A stretch of DNA of 64,000 nt from Clostridium_AF sediminicola (lineage in GTDB: Bacteria; Bacillota; Clostridia; Clostridiales; Clostridiaceae): positions 62,001 to 126,000 of the forward strand of contig NZ_BAABMF010000004.1 of the NCBI RefSeq assembly GCF_050402865.1, read 5' to 3'. A program made the position numbers and the translations under genes. Shown piece after piece: positions 17,756 through 26,700 of the stretch (position 1 is its first letter; every line of letters starts with the position of its first letter). The notes below the pieces were generated by a model that saw only the letters and a program-made list of their open reading frames with translations, was not told where the DNA came from and searched no databases.

Positions 17756-18685
17756 ATGATAAAGTATATTTTAAAAAGAATTTTATCGTTAATTCCTGTG
17801 TTAATTGGTGTTACTTTTATTGTTTTTACATTGTTACATCTAACACCTGGAGATCCTGCAAGAATGGTTCTTGGAGAACAGGCACCCCAAGAGGCTGTTG
17901 ATGATTTAAGGGAAGAAATGGGATTGAACGATCCGTTTTTGGTTCAGTTTGGTAATTATGTATATAAAGCAGTTGTAAAACAAGATATTGGACGTTCATA
18001 TATAACAAAGACTCCTGTATCTGAGGAAATAATGAATGTTTTTCCAGCAACATTAAAATTGGCGTCATTATCAATGTTTATAGCTGTTCTTATAGGTATT
18101 CCTTTTGGAATTATATCCGCTATACGGCAATATTCTTTATTTGATTCCACGGTAATGGTATTCGCACTAGTAGGAATATCTATGCCGGTATTTTGGTTAG
18201 GATTATTATTAATACTTTTATTTTCAGTGAAACTTCATTGGTTACCTTCATCAGGATTTTACAGTATTAAACATATGATTTTACCAGCAATAACACTAGG
18301 GGCACAATCTATAGCTATTATTACTCGTATGACTCGTTCTAGTATGCTAGAAGTTATACGTCAAGATTATATAAGAACAGTAAAAGCAAAAGGTCAAAAA
18401 GAAAGCAAGATTATATTAAGACATGCTCTAGGGAATGCGTTAATACCTATAATTACAATAGCAGGACTTCAATTTGGTATTTTGCTTGGAGGAGCTGTAC
18501 TTACAGAAGCCATTTTCTCAATACCAGGAGTTGGTAGACTTATGGTTGAATCTATAAAAATGAGAGATTACCCTATTGTTCAAGGGGGCGTATTGTACAT
18601 AGCGATAGCATTTAGTGTAGTAAATCTATTAGTTGATTTATTATATGCATATGTTGACCCAAGAATAAAAGCTCAATATAAATAA
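17756..18685 (+). CDS. dppB: Peptide ABC transporter permease DppB
   Basis: Channel subunit, 309 aa, six TM helices. Typical start MIKYILKRILSLIPVLIGVTFIVFTLLH with TPGDPARMVLGEQAP just after; EAA-type loop DYIRTVKAKGQKESKIILRHALGNALIPIIT; ending YAYVDPRIKAQYK. AAGGAGG ribosome site. It pairs with DppC encoded 27 nt downstream. Confidence 0.95.
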   Translation: MIKYILKRILSLIPVLIGVTFIVFTLLHLTPGDPARMVLGEQAPQEAVDDLREEMGLNDPFLVQFGNYVYKAVVKQDIGRSYITKTPVSEEIMNVFPATLKLASLSMFIAVLIGIPFGIISAIRQYSLFDSTVMVFALVGISMPVFWLGLLLILLFSVKLHWLPSSGFYSIKHMILPAITLGAQSIAIITRMTRSSMLEVIRQDYIRTVKAKGQKESKIILRHALGNALIPIITIAGLQFGILLGGAVLTEAIFSIPGVGRLMVESIKMRDYPIVQGGVLYIAIAFSVVNLLVDLLYAYVDPRIKAQYK

Positions 18686-18711
18686 CGAAAATTGGGGAGG
18701 AGGTATATCTT

Positions 18712-19605
18712 ATGAGTAAAAAAAATGAAGTAGTAAATAAAAAAGTCAAAATAACAAAGAAAAAGAAAAGCAATTTTGTAGAAACAATGAAAAGATTAAG
18801 CAAAAGTAAGATGGCAATGGTTGGTTTAGTAATTATTTGCATATTAATTTTAACTGCTCTATTTGCAGGAGTAATTGCTCCATATGGCTATGCTGAGCAG
18901 GATCTTCTTAATGCTTTTCAAGGACCATCTGCTAAACATTTATTTGGTACAGATGAGTTTGGAAGAGATATTTTTAGTCGTATAGTTTATGGTTCAAGAA
19001 TTTCTCTTGAAGTAGGATTTATAGCTGTTAGTATTTCGGTAATCATTGGAGGGTTACTAGGAGCAATTGCAGGATATTATGGAGGGAAAACAGATAATAT
19101 TATTATGCGTGTTATGGATATTTTACTTTCTATACCCCAGATACTTCTTGCAATATCAATTGCGGCATCATTAGGACCGGGGCTTTTTAATCTTATGATA
19201 GCGGTTGGTATATCTTCTATTCCACAGTATGCGAGAATTGTTCGTGCATCTGTGCTTTCTATTAGAGAACAAGAGTTTATCGAGGCGGCTAGAGCTGTTG
19301 GTTCTAGTGATATAAGAACTATTTGCAAACATATTCTTCCTAACTGTTTAGCACCTGTAATTGTACAAGCTACTTTAGGTGTTGCTTTTGCTATATTAAC
19401 TGCAGCAGGATTAAGTTTTATAGGGCTTGGAATATCACCACCGATGCCTGAATGGGGTGCAATGCTTTCTGGAGGAAGAGGATATATTAGAGATTATTCT
19501 TATATGACATTATTCCCAGGGCTTGCTATTATGATAACTATTTTAGCTTTGAATTTCCTTGGTGATGGATTAAGGGATGCACTAGATCCAAAGTTAAAGA
19601 ATTAG
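18712..19605 (+). CDS. dppC: Peptide ABC transporter permease DppC
   Basis: Second channel subunit, 297 aa. A Lys-rich N-terminus (about 1-38) precedes TM1; then HLFGTDEFGRDIFSRIVYGSRISL, diagnostic of the DppC/OppC family, and the EAA loop EAARAVGSSDIRTICKHILPN; end is LGDGLRDALDPKLKN. GGAGGAGG ribosome site. Co-transcribed with dppB and dppD. Confidence 0.95.
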   Translation: MSKKNEVVNKKVKITKKKKSNFVETMKRLSKSKMAMVGLVIICILILTALFAGVIAPYGYAEQDLLNAFQGPSAKHLFGTDEFGRDIFSRIVYGSRISLEVGFIAVSISVIIGGLLGAIAGYYGGKTDNIIMRVMDILLSIPQILLAISIAASLGPGLFNLMIAVGISSIPQYARIVRASVLSIREQEFIEAARAVGSSDIRTICKHILPNCLAPVIVQATLGVAFAILTAAGLSFIGLGISPPMPEWGAMLSGGRGYIRDYSYMTLFPGLAIMITILALNFLGDGLRDALDPKLKN

Positions 19606-19631
19606 TTTGTGAAAATTAGGAGAGGGATACT

Positions 19632-20606
19632 ATGAATAATAATGAAAAATTATTAGATATAAAGAATTTAACTATTCATTATAAAACAGATAACGGAATA
19701 GTTCGTGCTGTTGAAAATTTGAATTTAAGTTTAGGCAAAAAAGAAACACTTGGATTTGTTGGTGAAACTGGTGCAGGTAAAACAACTACAGCACTTGGAA
19801 TTATGCAGCTATTACCAACACCTCCTGGCGAAATTATTAGTGGTCAAATTTTATTTGAAGGAGAAGATTTATTAAAGAAATCTCCTGATGAAATGAGAGG
19901 GATACTTGGGGAGAAAATTGCTATGATCTTTCAAGATCCTATGACATCGCTAAATCCTGTAATGACAGTGGGGAAACAAATCGCAGAAATGATTGAACTC
20001 CATGAAAATATAAGTAAAGCTCAGGCATTAAAAAAAGCAGAAGATATGCTTGAAGTAGTTGGAATTAGAAAAGAAAGAGCAGCGGATTATCCTCACCAGT
20101 TCAGTGGAGGCATGAAACAGAGGGTTGTTATAGCTATTGCCCTTGCATGTAATCCTATTTTACTTATTGCAGATGAACCTACCACAGCCCTTGACGTAAC
20201 AATACAAGCACAAGTATTGGAACTTATGAAAGATTTAAAAAGTAAATATGATACTTCAATGATTATGATTACTCATGATTTGGGAGTAGTTGCAGAAATC
20301 TGTGATAAAGTAGCAATTATGTATGCAGGTAATATAGTTGAATATGCTGATAAAGAATCTTTATATTTAAATCCATTACATCCATATACAATAGGTTTAT
20401 TTGATTCTATTCCTGATTTAGATTCAGAACAAAGTCAATTAAACGTAATAAATGGATTGACACCAGATCCTACTAACCTCCCAACGGGATGTCCTTTTCA
20501 CCCTAGATGTTCTAAGGTAATGGAGAAGTGTTCTAAAATGAAACCAGAAATGATGGAGATTGAACCTGGACATTTTACAGCTTGCTTCTTGCATGAGAAA
20601 AAATAA
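19632..20606 (+). CDS. dppD: Peptide ABC transporter ATPase DppD
   Basis: ATP-binding subunit, 324 aa. Walker A GETGAGKTTT, Q-loop IFQDPMTSLNPV, signature FSGGMKQR, Walker B LLIADEPTTALD, switch MITHDLGVV, and the OppD/DppD C-terminal extension with four Cys (GCPFHPRC...CS...C) seen in iron-sulphur-binding members. Forms a heterodimer with the next gene's product. Confidence 0.95.
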   Translation: MNNNEKLLDIKNLTIHYKTDNGIVRAVENLNLSLGKKETLGFVGETGAGKTTTALGIMQLLPTPPGEIISGQILFEGEDLLKKSPDEMRGILGEKIAMIFQDPMTSLNPVMTVGKQIAEMIELHENISKAQALKKAEDMLEVVGIRKERAADYPHQFSGGMKQRVVIAIALACNPILLIADEPTTALDVTIQAQVLELMKDLKSKYDTSMIMITHDLGVVAEICDKVAIMYAGNIVEYADKESLYLNPLHPYTIGLFDSIPDLDSEQSQLNVINGLTPDPTNLPTGCPFHPRCSKVMEKCSKMKPEMMEIEPGHFTACFLHEKK

Positions 20607-20631
20607 AATAGATAAATAGGGAGGAAGATAA

Positions 20632-21600
20632 ATGGCTAAATTAGGAGAAAAATTAATAGAAATTAATCATCTTAAGAAATATTTCAAAACACCAAAAGGC
20701 ATGTTGCATGCTGTAGATGATGTGAGTTTTTTTATAAATAAAGGAGAGACTTTGGGGCTTGTTGGAGAATCTGGATGTGGTAAATCTACTACAGGAAGAG
20801 TGTTAATAAAACTGCTAGAAGCTACAAGTGGAGAAGTTTTATTTAATGGAGAAAATATACTTAAATATAATAAGTCAAAGATGAAAGAATTTAGAAAACA
20901 TGCTCAAATAGTTTTTCAGGATCCATATTCATGTTTGAATCCTAGACTTACAGTTTCAGAACTTATTGGAGAACCACTTTATGTAAATAAAGTATTTAAA
21001 AGAAGAGCCGACAGTGATATAAGAATAAGGGAACTTATGAATATAGTTGGATTAGCTGAAAGACTTAGAGACGCGTACCCACATGAACTTGATGGAGGAA
21101 GACGTCAAAGAATTGGAATCGCAAGGGCTCTTGCTTTAAATCCTGAATTTATTGTTCAAGATGAACCGGTTTCAGCATTAGATGTTTGTATTCAGGCTCA
21201 AATTTTAAATCTTATGAAAAATCTTCAAAAAGAATTAGGGCTTACATATTTATTTATTGCACACGATTTAAGTGTTGTAAAGCATGTAAGTGATAGAATT
21301 GCTGTTATGTATCTTGGGAATATTGTTGAGCTTTCGGATTATAAATCAATATTTAAAGATCCGCTTCATCCTTATACACAAGCATTACTTTCGGCTATTC
21401 CTATTGCAAAAGTTAATATAAAAAGAGAGAGAATCATATTGGAAGGCGATGTACCAAGTCCAATTAATCCACCTGCTGGATGTAAATTTCATGGAAGATG
21501 TAGATATAGTAAAGATATTTGCAGACAGCAAACACCAGAATTAAGAGAGATTGAACCGGGAAGACATGTAGCCTGCCATTTTGCTAAAAATCTTGTGTAA
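20632..21600 (+). CDS. dppF: Peptide ABC transporter ATPase DppF (variant signature motif)
   Basis: Partner ATPase, 322 aa. Walker A GESGCGKSTT, Q-loop VFQDPYSCLNPR, Walker B FIVQDEPVSALD, switch FIAHDLSVVKH, C-terminal Cys cluster GCKFHGRC...C. The ABC signature reads LDGGRRQR instead of LSGGQ: the Ser contacting ATP is replaced by Asp, so one of the two nucleotide sites of the DppD/DppF pair may be altered. From memory, similar DGGRRQR forms occur in other clostridial OppF-like proteins, so this is probably a lineage variant, not decay. Confidence 0.93.
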   Translation: MAKLGEKLIEINHLKKYFKTPKGMLHAVDDVSFFINKGETLGLVGESGCGKSTTGRVLIKLLEATSGEVLFNGENILKYNKSKMKEFRKHAQIVFQDPYSCLNPRLTVSELIGEPLYVNKVFKRRADSDIRIRELMNIVGLAERLRDAYPHELDGGRRQRIGIARALALNPEFIVQDEPVSALDVCIQAQILNLMKNLQKELGLTYLFIAHDLSVVKHVSDRIAVMYLGNIVELSDYKSIFKDPLHPYTQALLSAIPIAKVNIKRERIILEGDVPSPINPPAGCKFHGRCRYSKDICRQQTPELREIEPGRHVACHFAKNLV

Positions 21601-21636
21601 TGACTTAATTAAATAAACTATAAAGGAGCACATATT

Positions 21637-22671
21637 ATGAATATTGATATGCAATATATAAAAGATTTCATGGTAAAAATATTAGGAATACCAAGCCCAG
21701 GTGGAGATACTGATGTGGCTATGAAAGTTATTGAGGAAGAATTTGAAAAGTTTGGATTAGCTACCACAAAAACTAATAAGAAAGCACTGTTTGCAACTAT
21801 TGAAGGAGAAGATAACGAAAATCAAAAAATGATTTCTGCTCATATAGATACATTAGGAGCTGTAGTAAGAGAAATAAAACCTAATGGAAGACTTAAGATA
21901 GTTCAAATCGGTGGATTTGCATGGTCATCAGTAGAAGGTGAAAATGTTACTATAAAAACAATGAATGGTAAAGAATTTACTGGAACAGTTTTACCAGACA
22001 AAGCATCTATACATGTCTACTCAGATGAAGTTAGAGAAACACTTAGACATGATGATAATATGGAAGTTAGAATTGATGAATTTACAAAAACAAAGGAAGA
22101 TACATTAAAGCTTGGTATCAAAGTTGGGGATTTTATATATTTTGAACCAAGAACAGTAATAACGGAGAATGGTTTTATAAAATCAAGATATCTTGATGAT
22201 AAAGCTTGTGTAGCGGTTCTTTTTGGACTAGTTAAATATCTTAAGGATAATAATATAAAACCTAAATATACTACACATCTTTATATAAGTAATTATGAAG
22301 AATTAGGTCATGGAATATCAGTGATTCCTGAAAAAGTTCAAGAACATGTTGCTCTTGATATCGGAACAGTTGCAGATCACCAAGAATCAGATGAAACTAA
22401 AGTTACAATTTGTGCAAAAGATAGCCGTACTCCTTATGATTTTGAATTAAGAAGAAAGCTTGTTGAAATTTGTGAGAAAAATGATATTGATTATGCAGTA
22501 GATGTTCACTATAGATATGGTTCTGATGCAAGTCTTTCAGCTATGCAGGGATTTGATGCTAACTTTGCATGTATTGGACTTGGTGTTGATGCAACTCATC
22601 ACTATGAAAGAACTCACATTAGAGCTTTGGAGAATAATGTTAAATTAATAATAAAATATGTTACTTGTTAA
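21637..22671 (+). CDS. M42-family metallo-aminopeptidase (FrvX/PepA-like)
   Basis: Predicted dinuclear-metal cytosolic aminopeptidase, 344 aa, that degrades imported peptides. Metal and catalytic landmarks of M42/M18-M20 enzymes: SAHIDTLGAVV (His ligand), RYLDDKA (bridging Asp), YEELGHG (catalytic and ligand Glu), VALDIGTV (Asp ligand) and THHYERTH (His ligand). ATG 21637 has AAAGGAGC upstream; 36 nt after dppF, followed by a terminator, so it is the last gene of the peptide operon. Members range from glutamyl aminopeptidases to deblocking peptidases; exact preference unknown. Confidence 0.9.
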   Translation: MNIDMQYIKDFMVKILGIPSPGGDTDVAMKVIEEEFEKFGLATTKTNKKALFATIEGEDNENQKMISAHIDTLGAVVREIKPNGRLKIVQIGGFAWSSVEGENVTIKTMNGKEFTGTVLPDKASIHVYSDEVRETLRHDDNMEVRIDEFTKTKEDTLKLGIKVGDFIYFEPRTVITENGFIKSRYLDDKACVAVLFGLVKYLKDNNIKPKYTTHLYISNYEELGHGISVIPEKVQEHVALDIGTVADHQESDETKVTICAKDSRTPYDFELRRKLVEICEKNDIDYAVDVHYRYGSDASLSAMQGFDANFACIGLGVDATHHYERTHIRALENNVKLIIKYVTC

Positions 22672-22710
22672 AACATATCAATGAATAAATTTCAAATGTT
22701 TCTACAATAA

Positions 22711-22736
22711 AAGCTGCCGAGTATGGCAGCTTTTTA
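22711..22736 (+). terminator. Intrinsic terminator of the peptide operon
   Basis: AAGCTGCC (22711-22718), loop GAGTAT, GGCAGCTT (22725-22732) and TTTTATTTA. A near-copy with the loop GAATAT is found at 29307-29335. Confidence 0.9.
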
Positions 22737-22806
22737 TTTACTGAGAAAAATACCCCCTTAAAAATTTAACTTTGTACGTACTAATAGATGAACATTACTT
22801 AAACTT

Positions 22807-22860
22807 AATTTAAATATATCCATAATTTAGGCATCAATGAGTTATGGATATGTTTAAATT
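22807..22860. promoter_or_regulatory. Hairpin in the leader of the diguanylate cyclase gene
   Basis: AATTTAAATATATCCATAA (22807-22825) and TTATGGATATGTTTAAATT (22842-22860) pair at 18 of 19 positions with a 16-nt loop. No T-run follows, and it ends about 50 nt before the start codon, so it is more likely an operator or leader structure than a terminator. I see no c-di-GMP riboswitch consensus in it. Confidence 0.5.
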
Positions 22861-22912
22861 TATAGTTAAAGTTGTTTGTTTTTAATTAATAAAATAAAAT
22901 GGAGGAAATAAG

Positions 22913-23635
22913 ATGAGAGGCTTAAACTTCTGGTATATGAACTTTACTATCCTAACAATAGCATTTATCCTTTCATCAGTGACGGGTATAATACCAAATT
23001 TGATTACAATGGTAATAATTTTGTATTCATTAATGATGATAGTGATTACAATTCAATGGTCAAGAATATTAAAGAATAAAGATGAGTGCTTGGAAGAACT
23101 AAAAGAATTAGCAACCATTGATAGCTTAACTGGCATTTATAATAGAATGACAATTGAGAAAATATTAGATGCTGAAATAATTAGGGCTCGTAGATATGTA
23201 TCAGGGATGTGTGTGCTGTTTATTGATGTTGATTATTTCAAGAAAATAAATGATACTTATGGCCATACTCAAGGAGATAAGGTATTAATAAAAGTGGCTC
23301 AATTGTTAAAGGATAATATACGCCGTATAGATTGTATGGGAAGATGGGGTGGAGAAGAATTTGTGATTATAGCTCCAGGAATAGAATTAAGAGATGCATA
23401 TAAAATGGCAAAGAAACTAAACAAACTTATAGCTGTTAGTGAATTTCTGCAAGATTCTGAAGTTACCATAAGCATTGGTATTGCAGAACTAAGCAAGGAT
23501 GACATCAAAGAGACTATTATTAGCAGAGCGGATAAAGCATTGTACAAAGCTAAAGAAAATGGAAGAAATAGAGTTGAATCAGCATCATTGAGAATGGATT
23601 TTATCTTCCATAAAAATTTGAATAAAATGGGGTAG
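22913..23635 (+). CDS. Membrane diguanylate cyclase (GGDEF)
   Basis: Makes cyclic di-GMP from two GTP. 240 aa: two N-terminal TM helices (about 7-25 and 27-47), a short linker, then GGDEF about 65-225. Substrate and metal residues are intact: DSLTGIYNR, VLFIDVDYFKKINDTYGH, and the signature GGEEF near 146. The inhibitory site RxxD is present as RRID, five residues before the signature, so product feedback is expected. No extracellular sensor domain is large enough to name. GGAGGAAA ribosome site. Own transcript, with terminators on both sides. With the phosphodiesterase at 1535, the window encodes both directions of c-di-GMP turnover. Confidence 0.92.
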   Translation: MRGLNFWYMNFTILTIAFILSSVTGIIPNLITMVIILYSLMMIVITIQWSRILKNKDECLEELKELATIDSLTGIYNRMTIEKILDAEIIRARRYVSGMCVLFIDVDYFKKINDTYGHTQGDKVLIKVAQLLKDNIRRIDCMGRWGGEEFVIIAPGIELRDAYKMAKKLNKLIAVSEFLQDSEVTISIGIAELSKDDIKETIISRADKALYKAKENGRNRVESASLRMDFIFHKNLNKMG

Positions 23636-23658
23636 AAGCGGCTTTGCCGCTTTTTTTG
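23636..23658 (+). terminator. Intrinsic terminator of the diguanylate cyclase gene
   Basis: AAGCGGC (23636-23642), loop TTT, GCCGCTT (23646-23652), then a run of seven T. It overlaps the end of the coding region. Confidence 0.92.
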
Positions 23659-23672
23659 TTTTCTCTTACCAA

Positions 23673-23692
23673 AAATCGACAAAAAATATTGT
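23673..23692 (+). promoter_or_regulatory. Shared upstream element of the giant kinases, copy 1
   Basis: TCGACAAAAAATATTGT with three A before it is identical at 23673-23692, 40821-40840 and 46317-46336, each 60-80 bp before the start codon of one of the three paralogous kinases. A weaker match continues to a TAGAAT/TAAAAT some 10 bp further on. Probably a promoter plus regulator site; TTGTCGAT on the other strand is one base off the Spo0A box TGTCGAA. Confidence 0.6.
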
Positions 23693-23771
23693 GATAACAT
23701 GATAGAATTGAGATGAAAAGCTAGAATTAAGTTTACGTAATTTTTATTTATATAATGTGGGGCGATAAATT

Positions 23772-26700
23772 ATGAATAAAGAAGAACATATATTAAAAAC
23801 TCTTATCCAAAATAAAGTTGTAGGGGTGAAAGAATTCCTAGATATTTCTATTAAAATTGTTGAAGCTTTAGATGAAATTCATAAGAAAAAAATAATTCAT
23901 TTAGATCTTAATCCTGAGAATATTTTCATTAACCTAAAAGGGAAAATAAGGATTGCTGATATTTATGAAACTATTCCTTTAAAAAGAAGTGGTTTAGCTT
24001 ACATAGCACCAGAGCAGACTGGAAGGATATATAAAAAAGTAGATTATAGGGCTGATTATTATTCTTTAGGAATTTGTTTTTACGAACTATTGATAGGGGA
24101 AACTCCTTTTAAAAATATGGACAATACGGAGCTTGTCTATTCACATCTAGCAATAGAGGCTATTGACCCTGATAGAATAAACACTGAAATTCCAAAAGTA
24201 GTTTCTGATATAATAATGAAACTCATATCAAAAATGCCAGAGGACAGATACCAGAGTTTGAAAAGTTTAAAGAAAGATTTGAATACATGTAAAAAAAGTT
24301 TTGATGAAAAAGGAAATATAGAATTTTTTCAAATAGCAAATGAGGATATGTCTAATATATTTGAAATACCAGACAAGCTATATGGTAGAAATAAAGAGAT
24401 TAATGAGTTATTGAGGATTTTCAAAAAGGTTAAAAAGGGTAATAAAGAATTAGTATTAATTAAAGGTTATCCAGGAATAGGAAAGTCTTCTTTGGTAAAG
24501 GAAATAAATAATAGTGTGGTTAAAGAAAATGCATACTTTATAGGAGGTAAATTCCAGCAATTTAAAAATAATACTCCCTATAGTGCTATAATTTCAGCTC
24601 TAAAATATCTAATAAAAGATTTACTAAAGGAACCTGCAGATAAACTTAAAACTATACGTGAAAAAATATTAAAAGAAGTTGGTAATAATGGAAGAGTAAT
24701 TACAGATATTATTCCCTCTTTAAAACTAATTATCGGAGAACAAAATCCCATTACTGAACTTGGAATTATAGAAGCACAAAACAGGTTCAATCTTGTTTTT
24801 CAAAATTTTATGAGTGTAATTTCTAGTGAAGATTGTCCTATCGTAATGTTTATTGATGACCTGCAGTGGGCAGATCCAGCAAGTATAAATTTTATACAAA
24901 TGCTTATGGAGAATAAAGCTATTAAGAATTTATTAATTATTGGTACGTATAGAGATAATAAAACCATCTTGGAGAAACCTTTAGAATCTATGATAAATGT
25001 ACTACATAAAAAGGGGATTATAACTAATAAGATAAGTTTAAATCCACTTAATGAAAAGGATATTAGAATGATTTTGAAAGATACACTTATTGAAACTATA
25101 GGAAATGAAGAGAATCTAAAGGAATTATCTTGTTTTGTATACGAAAAAACAGGAGGTAACCCATTTTTTACAAGACAATTCTTAGGATATTTATATAATA
25201 AGGAGTATATATGGTTCCATTATGAACTGATGAAGTGGTGTTGGAATATCGAAGAAATAAAAAAGCAAAATATAACAGAGAATGTAGTAGAATTACTAGT
25301 GGGCAAAATTAAAATATTGAGACCAAAATCTATAGAAATTCTTAAGCTGGGAGCGTGCATAGGTAATACATTTAGTTTAACAACCATAGCAATGATTAAT
25401 AAAAAGCCTAAGGAAACCATACAAAAAGATTTGCAGCAAGCCATTAACGAAGGATTGATTTTTGTTAGTGAAAAGGACAATGGTTTATCAAAAAAAGCTT
25501 TAAACTATAGATTTCTTCATGACCGTATTCAACAGGCAGTTTATTCTATGATACCTGATAGTATAAAAGATGAAACACATTTAAGTCTTGCAAGATTGCT
25601 GTGGGAAAATCAGGATAACCGTGAAGAAGGAGAAGGTTTATTTCAAATAGTAGGACATTATAATGCTGGTAGAAATATTATTAATAACCAGGAAGAAAAA
25701 ATAAAATTGGCAGAACTTAATTTAAAAGCAAGTAAAATGGCAAAAAAATCTTCTTCATTTGATTTTTCATTTTTATATTTAAAAACAGGTATTGAATTAT
25801 TAGGGGAAGAGCCATGGTCAAATCATTATCAATTAGCATTAGAATTATATTCTAATGCATCAGAAGGTGCTTATCTTATAAGTGATTATGAGATGATGGA
25901 ATTTTATTGTGAAGAAGTATTAAAAAATGCAAAATCGTTAATAGACAAGATTAAAATTTATACAGTAAAAATAGAAGCTTATCAAGCTCAAATGAAATTG
26001 CAGGAAGCATTGAAAACGGGTATATCAACTTTAGAATTAATGGGAGTAGATATACCACATGAACCTGATAGATTAGATGTTGATAAAGCTTTTGAAAGTG
26101 TTAGTAATGCTATGGAAGGAATAAAGATAGAAGATTTAGAAAACCTTCCAGAAATGAAAGACCCATTAAAACTTGCAGCTATGGAAATATTATTAGGCTG
26201 TGTATCAGTTACTTATAAAGCAGCACCATTGCTTACTCCTATAGTTGTTTGTAAAATGGTAGAGTTATCAATAAAATACGGTAATACACCTTTTTCTGCT
26301 GGGGTTTATGTATCTTACGGTATGATTATTTGTACTTCAGGAGTTAATATTGAGTTAGGATATAAATTAGGGAAACTTAGTATGAGCCTTGTAAAAAATA
26401 GAAACTTAAATGGATCCAAGACCATGGTTTTTGAGATATATAATTATTGTATAATACATTGGAAAGAACATATTTCATCATCATTGAATCTAGCTAAAGA
26501 AACTTATCGAACTGGCATAGAAAATGGAAGTTTGGAATATGGAGGGTATGCTCTTAACCTGTATACAAAAAATGCATTTTATGCTGGACAACCTCTTGAA
26601 AAAATTGGAAATGAAATTTATGAGAGCCTGGAAAAATTGCAAAAAATTAAGCAAGGACTGTGTGAGAATTGGGTACGTGTTTTCGGACAGCTTGTTTTGA

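Noticed and set aside
23772..24300. Kinase 1 N-terminus truncated by a sequencing frameshift.
   Set aside because: All three paralogues start at the same point with MNKEE, each with its own ribosome site and upstream element, and no N-lobe sequence is found upstream.
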